A stretch of DNA of 64,000 bases, from contig JACRDT010000034.1 of assembly GCA_016212795.1 (NCBI GenBank), positions 62,001 to 126,000 of the forward strand. The letters are read 5' to 3'. A program made the translations under genes and the position numbers. This DNA is from Elusimicrobiota bacterium (GTDB lineage Bacteria > Elusimicrobiota > Elusimicrobia > UBA1565 > UBA9628). This document shows positions 55,642 through 63,710 of this stretch, in pieces. Within the stretch, counting starts at the first letter, position 1; each line of letters begins with the position of its first letter. The notes beneath the pieces are model-generated. The model was not told the DNA's origin. It saw only the letters and a program-made list of their open reading frames with translations, and made no database searches.

Positions 55642-56195
55642 ATGCGGTATTGGGCCAAGACCTGCTTGATCTCCTGTGCGATGTCTTCCAGTTCCTGCCG
55701 TGCCGGGTGGTCCTTCTGCAGCCCGGCGGCGATCTCGGCGAGGCGCGCCGCGGCCTTCCTCGAGCGGTCGCGGTCCGCGTGGAGCTTGCCGCGCAGCGCG
55801 GCCTGCATGTCGGCGAAGTCGTCGACGATCTCCTTGAGGGTGTCGTTGTCCCGGACGCTGACGGCGGAGACGAAGTCGCCGTTCTTCAGGCGCTCCATGG
55901 CCGCGGCCAGGACGCGCAGCGGGCCGGCGAAGCGGTGCGACCAGACCAGGGCGATGAGGCCGCTGGCCAGGACCGCCACGGCCGCGCTGACGACCAAGGG
56001 CATGCGCATGCTCTGCGCGAACCAATCCAGGGAGTGGAACATCTGGCCGGACTGGGTCGAGGCGGCCTCCAGCCCCCGGGCCAGGCTGTAGGCGACCAGC
56101 AGGACGCTGCCGGTGACGAGGACCAGCACCGTGAACAGGATCTGCGACTGCACCGGGGGGTCGATCCAGAACTGCCGTCTCTTTTTCGAGGTCAT
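55638..56195 (-). CDS. HAMP-domain membrane protein
   Basis: A 185-residue inner-membrane protein with two membrane segments (about 18-40 and 68-86) separated by a short periplasmic loop. A HAMP linker (RFAGPLRVLAAAMERLKNGDF, then VRDNDTLKEIVDDFADMQAAL) and a final coiled-coil helix follow. There is no kinase, cyclase or methyl-accepting domain, so it may transmit a signal to the partner coiled-coil and PDZ proteins encoded next to it. ATG 56195 directly follows a family A hairpin (CGAGTGATATG). Confidence 0.8.
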   Translation of the reverse strand: MTSKKRRQFWIDPPVQSQILFTVLVLVTGSVLLVAYSLARGLEAASTQSGQMFHSLDWFAQSMRMPLVVSAAVAVLASGLIALVWSHRFAGPLRVLAAAMERLKNGDFVSAVSVRDNDTLKEIVDDFADMQAALRGKLHADRDRSRKAAARLAEIAAGLQKDHPARQELEDIAQEIKQVLAQYRI

Positions 56196-56196
56196 A

Positions 56197-56321
56197 TCAC
56201 TCGCCCCCCCCGCGGGGGGGCGAGTAGCGGGGGGGCCGACGCCGCAGTCACTCGGCCCCCCCCCGCAGGGGAGGATCGTATACGGGGGGGCGAGTAGCGG
56301 GGGGGCTGATGCCGTTTCATA
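56197..56321 (+). repeat. Two tandem family A repeats (copies 10 and 11)
   Basis: First unit at 56197: TCACTCG, C7, CGCG, G7, CGAGTAGC, G7, CCGACGCCGCAG. Second unit from 56248 is the long-loop type with GCAGGGGAGGATCGTATACG between the arms and the tail CTGATGCCGTTTCAT. As in 42903, the inner unit has the short tail and the outer unit the ATGAAACGGCAT tail. They fill the gap between panC and the HAMP gene. Confidence 0.9.
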
Positions 56322-56342
56322 AATCTCTTCCCATGGATAGTA

Positions 56343-57179
56343 TCAAGCCACCTCCACGTTGTCAATCAACCTGGTCCCGCCCAGCCTCACGGCGGCCAGG
56401 AGCCTCTGGCCGTCCGCGCGCGCCCGGGCATCCGTGAGGTCGCGGCCGTCCACCAGGCTCACGTAGTCGATCGATATCCCCGGGACCCTGAGGATGCGCT
56501 TGCGGACGCCCGCCAGCAGGACGGCCGGCGTCGCGCCGCGGGGCTGACGGGCGCCCCAGGCGAGGGCGCCGTGCAGGAGCGGCGCGAGCGACCGCTCCTC
56601 GCGCCCGAGGTAGCGGTTGCGGCTCGACATGGCCAGCCCGTCGCTCTCCCGGATGATGGGGCACCCGACGACGCGCACGGGGAGGTCGAGGTCCGCGGCC
56701 ATCCTCCTGATGACGACGAGCTGCTGGAAATCCTTCTCGCCGAAGTAGGCTGCGTGGGGGCGGACGATGTTGAGGAGCTTGAGGACCACCGTCGCGACGC
56801 CCTTGAAGTGCCCGGGCCGGAAGCGTCCGCAGAGCCGGTCCGAGAGCCCCCGGACCTCCACCTGGGTGGAGAAGCCCTCGGGGTAGACGCCGCCGGCTTC
56901 GGGGCAGAACACGGCGTCCGCCCCGGCCCGCCGGCAGCGCGCGAGGTCGGCCGGCAGGGTGCGGGGGTAGCGGCGGTAGTCCTCCTGCGGGCCGAACTGA
57001 GCGGGGTTGACGAAGATGGAGACGGCCACCCGGCGGTTCTCCGCCCGGGCCCTGCGGACGAGGGAGACATGCCCTTCGTGGAGCGCGCCCATCGTGGGCA
57101 CGAAGCCCACCGACAGGCCCCGCTGCCTCCACAGGGCCGAGGCGGCGGCCATCGCCCCCGGGCCGCGGATGGTCCTCAT
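56343..57179 (-). CDS. panC: Pantothenate synthetase
   Basis: Cytidylyltransferase-fold ligase of 278 residues joining pantoate and beta-alanine with ATP. Motifs: VGFVPTMGALHEGHVSLV (HxGH), SIFVNPAQFGPQEDYRRYPR, GLSDRLCGRFRPGHFKGVATVV, FGEKDFQQL and DGLAMSSRNRYL. ATG 57179 overlaps the hydrolase stop (ATGA). It shares an operon with panB two genes upstream. Confidence 0.95.
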   Translation of the reverse strand: MRTIRGPGAMAAASALWRQRGLSVGFVPTMGALHEGHVSLVRRARAENRRVAVSIFVNPAQFGPQEDYRRYPRTLPADLARCRRAGADAVFCPEAGGVYPEGFSTQVEVRGLSDRLCGRFRPGHFKGVATVVLKLLNIVRPHAAYFGEKDFQQLVVIRRMAADLDLPVRVVGCPIIRESDGLAMSSRNRYLGREERSLAPLLHGALAWGARQPRGATPAVLLAGVRKRILRVPGISIDYVSLVDGRDLTDARARADGQRLLAAVRLGGTRLIDNVEVA

Positions 57180-58054
57180 AGGTTCCTCCGGAAGAACGAG
57201 GTCAGGCGCTCCTCGTACTCGGCTTGGGCCGCGGCGTGGCATTCGGTGTGCCCCGCCCCGGGCACGACCCAGAGCTGCTTGGGCTCCCCGGCGCGGTCGA
57301 ACAGGGAGCGGACGTCCTCCGGCGGCATCAGGAGGTCCTCGGCCGCGGCGATGAGGAAGAGCGGCCGCGGCGCGATGCCCGCGACCGACCGGATCGGGCT
57401 GGCGGCGTCGACCTCGGCGGTGCCGACCCGCCAGCGCAGCATCTGGATGGTCAGCCACACGAGGGGGACGTAGGGCACGCGCATGTTGATCCACGCCCAG
57501 CGCCGGACCACGTTCCGGTAGTCCGGGAAAGGGCTTTCCAGGACGGCCGCTTTGATCTCGGGGTGGCGGGGCATGCTGAGGATGGCGACGGCCGCGCCCA
57601 TGGACATGCCGAAGACGCCCAGCCTCTTGAGCGCTTGCGGCTTGCGCTCCCTTAGGAAGTCGACGGCGGCGTCGAAGTCCATGGTCTCGAGATAGCCGAT
57701 GGTCGTGATCCTGCCCTCGGACTCCCCGTGGGAGCGGTTGTCGAAATAGAGGAGGTTGAAGCCGGAGGCCTTATTGAGGAAGTACGTCCGGTCGAGGAGG
57801 TAGCCCTTGCTGTCTCCCCACCCGTGGCACATCAGGAGGGTGAGGTCGGACCCCGTGCCGGAGGGGATGAACCAGCCCCGCAGGGTCAAGCCGTCGCGGG
57901 TCTTGAAGGAGACTTTCTCGTAGGCGAGCCCGTAGAGCTCCGGGAAGGATTCGACCGGGGCTTTGTTGGGCGGGTAGAGGATGACGCCCGCGCCCCAGTA
58001 GGAAGCCGCGGCGGCGCAGGCCGCGACGAGGAGCGCCACGGCCACCCAGGTCAC
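57176..58054 (-). CDS. Membrane-anchored alpha/beta hydrolase
   Basis: A 292-residue serine hydrolase with an N-terminal membrane segment (VAVALLVAACAAAASYWG). The oxyanion region is LMCHGWGDSKG, the nucleophile elbow GMSMG near residue 150, the aspartate lies in the segment AAAEDLLMPPEDV and the histidine in GAGHTECH. It resembles BAAT/acyl-CoA thioesterase or S9-like esterases, but the substrate is not evident. It starts with GTG overlapping the panB stop (GTGA) and is sandwiched between panB and panC, so it may be incidental to the vitamin pathway. Confidence 0.82.
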   Translation of the reverse strand: MTWVAVALLVAACAAAASYWGAGVILYPPNKAPVESFPELYGLAYEKVSFKTRDGLTLRGWFIPSGTGSDLTLLMCHGWGDSKGYLLDRTYFLNKASGFNLLYFDNRSHGESEGRITTIGYLETMDFDAAVDFLRERKPQALKRLGVFGMSMGAAVAILSMPRHPEIKAAVLESPFPDYRNVVRRWAWINMRVPYVPLVWLTIQMLRWRVGTAEVDAASPIRSVAGIAPRPLFLIAAAEDLLMPPEDVRSLFDRAGEPKQLWVVPGAGHTECHAAAQAEYEERLTSFFRRNL

Positions 58055-58857
58055 TTCGAGAACTCGTGGTCGGGGCCGGGGAACCTGCCGTCGCGGACTT
58101 CCTGGCAGTACTGGGTCACGGCCTGGCTCGACAGACTGCGCAGCTCTGCGTAGCGCTTGACGAACGTCAAGGGGGGGCCTTCGCCCAGGCCCAGCAGGTC
58201 GTCGACCACCAGGATCTGCCCGTCGCAGCGGGGGCCGGCGCCGATGCCGATCGTGGGGATGGAGAGCTTGCGGGTGATCTCGCGGGCCAGCCCCGAGGGG
58301 ACGCACTCCAGGACCAGGGCGAAGACGCCCGACGCCTCGAGGACCTTGGCGTCGGTCACCATCCTCTCGGCCTCCGAAGCCTTGCGGCCCTGCACCTTGT
58401 AGCCGCCGAGGCGGTGGATGGCTTGCGGGGTCAGGCCGAGGTGCCCCATGACCGGCACGTTGATGCGGAGCAGCTCCTTGATGATGGGCGCCACGTCCAT
58501 CCCGCCCTCGAGCTTGACCGCCTCGGCGCCGCCTTCCTTGACGAGGCGGCCCGCGTTGGCCAGGGCGTCGGCCACGCCCAGCTCGTACGAGAGGTAGGGC
58601 ATGTCCGCCACGAGGAGGGCGCGGCCCAGCCCCCGCCGGACGGCCTTGACGTGGTGCAGCATCTCCGGGACGGTGACGGGGAGGGTGTTCTCGTAGCCGA
58701 GCTTCACCATGCCCACGGAGTCGCCCACGAGCACGACGTCGGCGCCGGAGGCGTCGACCATCCTGGCGGTGGGGCAGTCGTAAGCCGTGAGCGCGGCGAT
58801 CTTGACGCCTTTGCGTTTCAGCTCGAGGAGCGTGGCGGTCGTGACCTTGCCGGGCAC
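58051..58857 (-). CDS. panB: 3-methyl-2-oxobutanoate hydroxymethyltransferase
   Basis: TIM-barrel enzyme of 268 residues; first step of pantothenate synthesis. Motifs: ALTAYDCPTARMVDASGADVV, VGDSVGMVKLGYENTLPVT, EGGAEAVKLEGGM, MGHLGLTPQAIHRLGGYKVQG and LVLECVPSGLA. The GTG start at 58857 follows the family N-terminus (MPGKVTTATLLELK). It overlaps the 3' end of folK by 40 bases. Confidence 0.95.
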   Translation of the reverse strand: MPGKVTTATLLELKRKGVKIAALTAYDCPTARMVDASGADVVLVGDSVGMVKLGYENTLPVTVPEMLHHVKAVRRGLGRALLVADMPYLSYELGVADALANAGRLVKEGGAEAVKLEGGMDVAPIIKELLRINVPVMGHLGLTPQAIHRLGGYKVQGRKASEAERMVTDAKVLEASGVFALVLECVPSGLAREITRKLSIPTIGIGAGPRCDGQILVVDDLLGLGEGPPLTFVKRYAELRSLSSQAVTQYCQEVRDGRFPGPDHEFSK

Positions 58858-59351
58858 GGTGCAATCCTAACAGTTTCAGGCGGGCGCTTCAATCGGGCGA
58901 GGCATCGTGCGAGGCGTCGGGCCGCCGTCGCCCCGCCGGCGAGCCTCAGCGACGGTGCGAGCTCGGCCAGCGGCGCCAGGACGAAGGGGCGGCGCGCCGC
59001 GCGGGGGTGGGGGAGGGTCAGCCAGGGGCCGCGGAGGCGGCGGCCGCCGAAGTCGATGATGTCGACGTCGAGCGGCCGCGGGCCCCAGCGCCGTCCGGGC
59101 CGCCGGCCGGCCAGGGCCTCGAGGCGCTTGCATTCGGCCAGCAGGCCCATGGGGCTGAGCCTGGTCGCGAGGCGCACCGCGCAGTTGAGGAAGGGGCCGC
59201 CGCAGGAGGGCGGGTCCGGCGCGGTCTCATGGACCCGGGACCGCGCCAGGACCCGGCAGCCGTCGAGCCTTCCGAGCCGCGCGAGGGCGCGCCCGAGGTG
59301 CCGCCTACGGGGGCCGAGGTTCGACCCGAGGCTCAGGAAGCACGTCACCAT
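58818..59351 (-). CDS. folK: 2-amino-4-hydroxy-6-hydroxymethyldihydropteridine pyrophosphokinase
   Basis: Folate-pathway kinase of 177 residues. Motifs: FLSLGSNLGPRRRHL, SRVHETAPDPP, FLNCAVRLAT, RWGPRPLDVDIIDFGG and LPHPRAARRPFVLAPLAELAP. The C-terminal 25 residues are Arg/Pro-rich, not conserved, and overlap the panB start region. ATG 59351 overlaps dapL by seven bases; GTG 59348 is a close alternative. Confidence 0.9.
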   Translation of the reverse strand: MVTCFLSLGSNLGPRRRHLGRALARLGRLDGCRVLARSRVHETAPDPPSCGGPFLNCAVRLATRLSPMGLLAECKRLEALAGRRPGRRWGPRPLDVDIIDFGGRRLRGPWLTLPHPRAARRPFVLAPLAELAPSLRLAGGATAARRLARCLARLKRPPETVRIAPCPARSRPPRSSS

Positions 59352-60514
59352 CGCACGGCGGCGATGCGCTCCATCGCCAGCGACAGCCTGCTCTCGACGG
59401 CCGTCAGGGCGAACCGGACGTAGCCTTCGCCGCGCGGGCCGAAGCCCGCCCCGGGCGTGGCCATCACCCCAGCCCGCTCCAGCAGCCGCTCGGCGCAGCG
59501 GGCGCTGGGGATGCCGCCCGGCGTCGCGCACCAGAGGTAGAAGGTGGCGGCGCCCGGGAAGACCCTCCAGCCGGCGCGCTCGAGCGCCGCCGCGCAGCGG
59601 GCCCGGCGGCCGCCGAGGCGTTCGCGCATGGCCTGCGCCGCGGCGTCGCCGCGGCGCAGCGCCGCGACGGCGGCCGCTTGGACGGCGGTGAAGACCCCGG
59701 AGTCGATGTTGCTCTTCACCTCGGCCAGCGCCCGGATCGCCCGGCTGCTGCCGCACGCCCAGCCCACGCGCCAGCCGGTCATGTTGAACGTCTTGGAGAG
59801 CGAGTGGAACTCGACGGCGCACCGCATGGCGCCGGGCGCGGCGAGGACGCTGGGGGGGCGCGCGCCGTCGAAGAAAGCCTCCGCGTAGGCGGCGTCGTGC
59901 GCGAGCCACGCCCCGCGCTCCAGCGCCCAGGCCACGGCTCGCGAGAAGAGCCCCGGCGAGGCGGTCGCGCCCGTGGGGTTGTTGGGGTAGTTAAGGAAGA
60001 GCAGGCGCGCCCCCCGCGCCCCGGCCAGCGGGCGGGAGCCGAAATCCGGCAGGAAGCCGTTGCCCTCGAGGAGAGGGTAGCGGACCGGCCTGGCTCCGGC
60101 GAGGAGGGCTCCGGTCCAGTACGGCGGGTAGCCGGGGTCCGGGGCGTAGACGGCGCAGCCGCGCCCGGCCAGGGCCAAGGGGAGGTGCCCGATCCCCTCC
60201 TTCGAGCCGATGAGGGCCAGGACCTCGGTCGCCGGGTCGAGGCGGACGCCGTAGCGCTCCCGCATGAACCAGGCGACGGCTTCCCGGAACGCTTCGGACC
60301 CGCGGTTGTCCGGGTAGCGGTGGAGGGAGGGGTCGCGGACGGCCTCCGCCATGGCGTCGACGATGAAGCCCGGGGTCGGCAGGTCGGGATCCCCGATCCC
60401 CAGGTTGATGATGTCCCGGCCCCGGCGGACCGCCGCCTCCCTCTTGCGGTCGAGCGCGACGAACAGGTACGGCGGCAGGTCGGCGAGCCGGGGATTGAGG
60501 GGCGGTTCCTTCAT
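59345..60514 (-). CDS. dapL: Probable LL-diaminopimelate aminotransferase
   Basis: Fold-type I PLP aminotransferase of 389 residues. It begins PLNPRLADLPPYLFVALDRKR and continues INLGIGDPDLPTPGFIV, RYPDNRGSEAFREAVAWFM, NYPNNPTGATAS and the PLP-lysine segment SLSKTFNMTGWRVGW, the pattern of DapL and related enzymes. The neighbouring dapB supports a lysine/peptidoglycan role, and DapL makes LL-diaminopimelate directly from tetrahydrodipicolinate. Another aspartate-type aminotransferase cannot be excluded. Confidence 0.85.
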   Translation of the reverse strand: MKEPPLNPRLADLPPYLFVALDRKREAAVRRGRDIINLGIGDPDLPTPGFIVDAMAEAVRDPSLHRYPDNRGSEAFREAVAWFMRERYGVRLDPATEVLALIGSKEGIGHLPLALAGRGCAVYAPDPGYPPYWTGALLAGARPVRYPLLEGNGFLPDFGSRPLAGARGARLLFLNYPNNPTGATASPGLFSRAVAWALERGAWLAHDAAYAEAFFDGARPPSVLAAPGAMRCAVEFHSLSKTFNMTGWRVGWACGSSRAIRALAEVKSNIDSGVFTAVQAAAVAALRRGDAAAQAMRERLGGRRARCAAALERAGWRVFPGAATFYLWCATPGGIPSARCAERLLERAGVMATPGAGFGPRGEGYVRFALTAVESRLSLAMERIAAVRW

Positions 60515-60527
60515 AAGCGGCGGCGGC

Positions 60528-60905
60528 TCACTTCTTGGCCGCCGCCCTGGCGTAGACGCGGTGGAGCGCGGCCACGGCGAGGACGAGCAGGACCAGCGCG
60601 GCGGCGTTGCCGACCCAGCCCTCGAAGACGCCCATCGCGCCGGGCCGGCCCGCGCAGCCGTAGTCCGCGAGGGTCTTGGACGTCAGGAGGGCAGACAGGC
60701 CGGCCCCGATCTTGGGGAAGAGGCCGCCTTCGAAGACGAGCAGGGTCCAGAGGAGCCAGTAGAGGACGCCGATGGCGGCCATGCAGGCGACCAGGGTCCC
60801 GGCGAGGTGGACGGGGTCGAAGTGGGGCTCGAGGGGGTCGTCGTCCGCGAGCAGGTCCTCCAGCCAGCGCCAGGCGCGGCCGAGCCGCGCGATCGCCGCG
60901 TTCAT
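60528..60905 (-). CDS. Small membrane protein
   Basis: A 125-residue membrane protein with two strongly hydrophobic segments (LVACMAAIGVLYWLLWTLLVFEG and AALVLLVLAVAALHRVYA) and a soluble N-terminal stretch (LEDLLADDDPLEPHFDPVH). No family is recognised. It overlaps the dapB stop (ATGA: dapB TGA 60902-60904) and lies 13 bases before dapL, so it belongs to the same operon. Confidence 0.6.
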   Translation of the reverse strand: MNAAIARLGRAWRWLEDLLADDDPLEPHFDPVHLAGTLVACMAAIGVLYWLLWTLLVFEGGLFPKIGAGLSALLTSKTLADYGCAGRPGAMGVFEGWVGNAAALVLLVLAVAALHRVYARAAAKK

Positions 60906-61618
60906 AACCGGAGCATGTCCCTCATCCCGTAGAGCCCGGGCTTCTGCTTGCGGATCCAGAGGGAGGCCTCGAGCGCCCCGCGGGCGAAGACGTCCCTCGA
61001 GTGGGCGCGGTGGGTGATCTCGATGCGCTCGTGCGGGCCCGCGAGGGTGAGGGTGTGCTCGCCGATGATGTCGCCCATCCGTTGGGCGACGATGGGGACC
61101 GCCTCGGAGGTCCCGCGGGCCTCCTGGACCTGCTTGGCCAGCGACAGCGCGGTGCCCGACGGGGCGTCCTTCTTCAGGCTGTGGTGGGACTCCGCGATCG
61201 AGAGCTCGTAGCGGCCCAGGATGGAGCACGCGATGCGGCACAGGTGGACCATGACGTTGACGCCCGGGCTCATGTTGGGCGCGAGGAAGAGCGGGATGGA
61301 CCGGCTCAGGGACCGGAGCTGCGCCGCCTGGACCGTCGTGAAGCCCGTGGTGCCGACGACGGCCGCGACCTGGGCCTTGGCCGCCGCGGCGACCGCCTGG
61401 ACCGAGCCTTCGGGCAGGGAGAAATCGACCAGGACGTCCGCGCGGGCGAGGGCCTCGGCGATGCGGGAGGCCCCGAGGACGGCGCCGTCCGCCGGCGCGG
61501 GGTCCTTGTCCACGCGGCCGACGACGCGCAAGCGCTTGTCTCGCGCCGCGAGCTCCGTGACCCGCGAGCCCATCCTGCCGAGCGCGCCGCAGACGACGAT
61601 ATCCAGGGGTTTGGGCAT
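60902..61618 (-). CDS. dapB: 4-hydroxy-tetrahydrodipicolinate reductase
   Basis: NAD(P)H-dependent enzyme of 238 residues in diaminopimelate synthesis. The nucleotide-binding motif is VVCGALGRMGSRV. VDFSLPEGS, VVGTTGF, LAPNMSPGVNV and the catalytic ESHHSLKKDAPSGTAL follow, and HRAHSRDVFARGAL near the C-terminus is conserved. The start is ATG 61618; a minus-strand TATATT box lies at 61636-61631. It heads the dapB-dapL-folK-panB-panC run. Confidence 0.95.
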   Translation of the reverse strand: MPKPLDIVVCGALGRMGSRVTELAARDKRLRVVGRVDKDPAPADGAVLGASRIAEALARADVLVDFSLPEGSVQAVAAAAKAQVAAVVGTTGFTTVQAAQLRSLSRSIPLFLAPNMSPGVNVMVHLCRIACSILGRYELSIAESHHSLKKDAPSGTALSLAKQVQEARGTSEAVPIVAQRMGDIIGEHTLTLAGPHERIEITHRAHSRDVFARGALEASLWIRKQKPGLYGMRDMLRL

Positions 61619-61673
61619 GGGAGCCCCGAGAATATATCAAATTTGTCCGCGCTTCGACGCGGGCCGGAATTGG

Positions 61674-61679
61674 TAGAAT
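61674..61679 (+). promoter_or_regulatory. -10 box TAGAAT, nine bases before ATG
   Basis: TAGAAT ends nine bases before the ATG at 61689; no Shine-Dalgarno is present. It fits the leaderless-type starts elsewhere in the window. Confidence 0.5.
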
Positions 61680-61688
61680 GGGGGCGCT

Positions 61689-62120
61689 ATGAACTGCCCG
61701 AAATGCCCGGACACGCCGTTGGAGAGCTGCACCATCCCGCTCAAGGACCGGAGCATCCCGGGGCCCGACGCGACCACCAGGATGCTCGAGATGGACCTGT
61801 GCCCCTCGTGCGGAGGGGCCTGGTTCGACAAGGACGAACTCGACTTCTACATCGACGAAAAGGCGGTCCCCGTGCCGCCGATGGCCAGGACCGTGGACCC
61901 TGCCGCGGACGCCAAGCCGGGGAACTGCCCGCGCTGCGCCCGCGCGATGGAGAAGAAGCCCGCCATCAGCAACCCGGCGGTCACCGTGGACGGTTGCGCG
62001 GGATGCGGCGGGATCTGGCTCGACGCGGGCGAGCTGGAGCGCGCGGCCGCGGAAGGGATCCCGCTCAAGGACCGGCTCAAGGAGATGTTCGGGGACCTGG
62101 GCGGACCGCCGAGGAGGTAG
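61689..62120 (+). CDS. Double zinc-ribbon (zf-TFIIB-like) protein
   Basis: A 143-residue protein with two TFIIB-type zinc ribbons: CPKC at residues 3-6 with CPSCGGAWFDKDEL, and CPRC with CAGCGGIWLDAGEL. These domains occur in small bacterial proteins of unclear biochemical role, often tied to nucleic-acid or protein quality-control functions. All eight cysteines are intact. It is divergent from dapB and ends just before the tRNA-Glu gene. Confidence 0.8.
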   Translation: MNCPKCPDTPLESCTIPLKDRSIPGPDATTRMLEMDLCPSCGGAWFDKDELDFYIDEKAVPVPPMARTVDPAADAKPGNCPRCARAMEKKPAISNPAVTVDGCAGCGGIWLDAGELERAAAEGIPLKDRLKEMFGDLGGPPRR

Positions 62121-62130
62121 CGGCCCGGGC

Positions 62131-62205
62131 TGGCGCCCCCTACGGGAATCGAACCCGTGTCTCCACCTTGAAAGGGTGATATCCTAACCGTTAGACGAAG
62201 GGGGC
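62131..62205 (-). tRNA. tRNA-Glu (UUC)
   Basis: On the minus strand the acceptor arm GCCCCCT/AGGGGGC, D arm, anticodon stem CACC/GGTG with loop CTTTCAA (anticodon TTC), T arm with GTTCGATTC and an encoded CCA end are all intact. It is transcribed in the same direction as tRNA-Lys. Confidence 0.95.
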
Positions 62206-62208
62206 CAG

Positions 62209-62297
62209 TCACTGGCCTCCCCCCGCGGGGGAGCCCAGTAGCTGAGGGGGGCGAAATCCCCCTCGGCTACTTTCCTCCCCGCGGGGGAGGAAAGTGA
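62209..62297. repeat. Inverted pair of degenerate family A repeats between two tRNA genes (copy 12)
   Basis: TCACTGGCC, C-rich arm, GCGGGGGAGCCCAGTAGCTGAG in one direction, then a second reversed copy with CGGCTACTTTCCTCC, CGCG, GGAGGAAAGTGA. The pair occupies almost the whole space between tRNA-Glu and tRNA-Lys. Confidence 0.75.
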
Positions 62298-62299
62298 AA

Positions 62300-62372
62300 T
62301 GAGCCCGGTGGGATTCGAACCCACGACCCCACGCTTAAAAGGCGTGTGCTCTACCAACTGAGCTACGAGCTC
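62300..62372 (-). tRNA. tRNA-Lys (UUU)
   Basis: Acceptor GAGCTCG/CGGGCTC (one G-T wobble), D arm with AGTTGGTAGAGC, anticodon stem CACGC/GCGTG with loop CTTTTAA (anticodon TTT), and GTTCGAAT T loop. CCA is not encoded. Its 5' half (62335-62372) is one copy of a direct repeat bounding an integrated element, so the 5' half and a TAGAAT box (62388-62383) were supplied by that element. Confidence 0.95.
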
Positions 62373-62388
62373 TTCAACGCTTATTCTA

Positions 62389-62880
62389 TCAAACAAATTT
62401 AGCGCTCAGCGAATGCTCGTCGATGAGGGGTGGTGCCGTCCTTGGTGCTATGGCAGGCCCGGATACCGGTATCGCGGACTCGAAGGCGGCCATTTCAGAC
62501 GCCAGGTGCCCCCGGCTCAAGCGGGTGTATCGCTGTGTCATGGCAGGCGTGGAGTGGCCCAGGAGGGCCTGGAGCGTGGGAAGGTCGTTGGTCCGCATGA
62601 TGAAGTGGCTCGCGAAGCTGTGCCGCAAGTCGTGAAAGCGGAAACTATGGATGCCTGCCGCCTTTACAACTTGCTCGAAGAATCGCCGGAGCATGATGAC
62701 GGGCAGATCGAAAACCGATCCCGAAGGGCGGGGGAATAGGCTGGTCAGGACCTCATGGAGCTTGGAGCAGATCGGGATATCGCGGGACTTCCCCGACTTC
62801 GTCCGCTCAAGGTGGATCATGTCCCGGTTTCGATCGACATTTTCCCAGGTTGGATACTTCTGTGGCTGGGAAGGTGCCAA
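62389..62880 (-). pseudogene. Tyrosine recombinase (integrase), N-terminally truncated
   Basis: A 163-residue frame covering only the C-terminal catalytic part of a phage-type integrase. WENVDRNRDMIHLERTKSGK, the HDLRHSFASHF box with H and R, LLGHSTPAMTQRYTRL with H and the nucleophile tyrosine are visible. The core-binding domain and the first catalytic arginine are missing, and the only start is a TTG beside a perfect 21-base palindrome (62871-62891). It ends 17 bases from the tRNA, the normal integrase position. Confidence 0.8.
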
Positions 62881-62891
62881 ATTGGCACCTT
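62871..62891. repeat. Perfect 21-base palindrome at the integrase truncation point
   Basis: AAGGTGCCAA and TTGGCACCTT flank a single A. GGTGCCA also recurs near the other end of the element (63605, 63617 and inverted at 63637), so these may be integrase arm-type binding sites. Confidence 0.55.
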
Positions 62892-62966
62892 AGAGCAGGC
62901 CAGCCCAACCGTCAAAATGCCGGGGGAGCCTGTGCGGGTGTCGCGTGAGGGCAATCGGTGGACGGG

Positions 62967-63524
62967 CTACTTTTGGGACGGGTGCGGCAGGAAGCCAATC
63001 TGACGCTTTTGCTTGGCTGGGGGGTCCATGAGTCGGCGGAGCGCCCTGAAGACGGCCCGGATTTTCGCCGCCTGCATGCCCAACTCGGCGTCGTGCCCGG
63101 ACAGGTGCCTCTCGATGTCTTCCAGCCGTTTGGCCAGGTCCTTGTGCGTCACCAGGACTTCTCTCAGCCGCACGAAGGCCCGCATGATCGCGATGTTGAC
63201 CTGGATGGCGCGTTTGCTGTTCAGGACGCCGGAGAGCATGGCGACGCCTTCTTGCGTGAACACCAGGGGGAGCTTGCGTCGGCCGCCCCACCCAGAACTT
63301 GATGTCGCAATTTGCGACATCAAGTGGCGGCACTCCTCAAGGGTCAGCCGGAACATGAAATCCGGCGGGAAGCGCTGGAGGTTCCGGCGCACCTGCTCAT
63401 TGAGCCTTCTGGTGCCGACTCCGTAGAGGGCCGCCAGGTCCGAGTCAAGCATGACCTTGTGGCCACGAAGGAGATAGATGCGCCGCTCGATGCTTTCCAG
63501 GGGGATCAGGGTGTTGCTGGTCAT
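62967..63524 (-). CDS. ORF6N-domain protein
   Basis: A 185-residue phage/plasmid-type DNA-binding protein. The ORF6N domain is clear: IERRIYLLRGHKVMLDSDLA, LYGVGTRRLNEQVRRN, RFPPDFMFRLTLEEC, GRRKLPLVFTQEGVAMLSGVL. A coiled-coil tail with LREVLVTHKDLAKRLEDIE follows. ATG 63524 begins the conserved part; the longer frame to 63674 adds an unlikely His-rich extension and was rejected. A TAGAAT box lies about 22 bases upstream. The gene contains a perfect 29-base palindrome (63297-63325). It probably regulates phage-type genes. Confidence 0.82.
   Translation of the reverse strand: MTSNTLIPLESIERRIYLLRGHKVMLDSDLAALYGVGTRRLNEQVRRNLQRFPPDFMFRLTLEECRHLMSQIATSSSGWGGRRKLPLVFTQEGVAMLSGVLNSKRAIQVNIAIMRAFVRLREVLVTHKDLAKRLEDIERHLSGHDAELGMQAAKIRAVFRALRRLMDPPAKQKRQIGFLPHPSQK
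63297..63325. repeat. 29-base palindrome inside the ORF6N gene
   Basis: ACTTGATGTCGCAA and TTGCGACATCAAGT flank one T: 14-bp perfect arms in coding sequence for the SQIATSS segment. It may be an autoregulatory operator or a mobile palindrome. Confidence 0.6.
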
Positions 63525-63710
63525 GGCATTCTGGGGCGTCGGGGGGATTCTACCATTTCGGACGGCCGAGGAATCCTTGTGCGCTTTCGTCCTGGCGCGG
63601 CGGTGGTGCCATCCGTGGTGCCACGCGGCCATCAAATGGCACCGGACGCCATCATGCGCGGCATGGAACCTCACGACGAAGGGGAGGATTTCCCGACGGA
63701 CGCGGAGCGG

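Noticed and set aside
63525..63674. His/Arg-rich N-terminal extension of the ORF6N protein
   Set aside because: The conserved domain starts at ATG 63524; the extension reads through the presumed promoter and GGTGCCA motifs.
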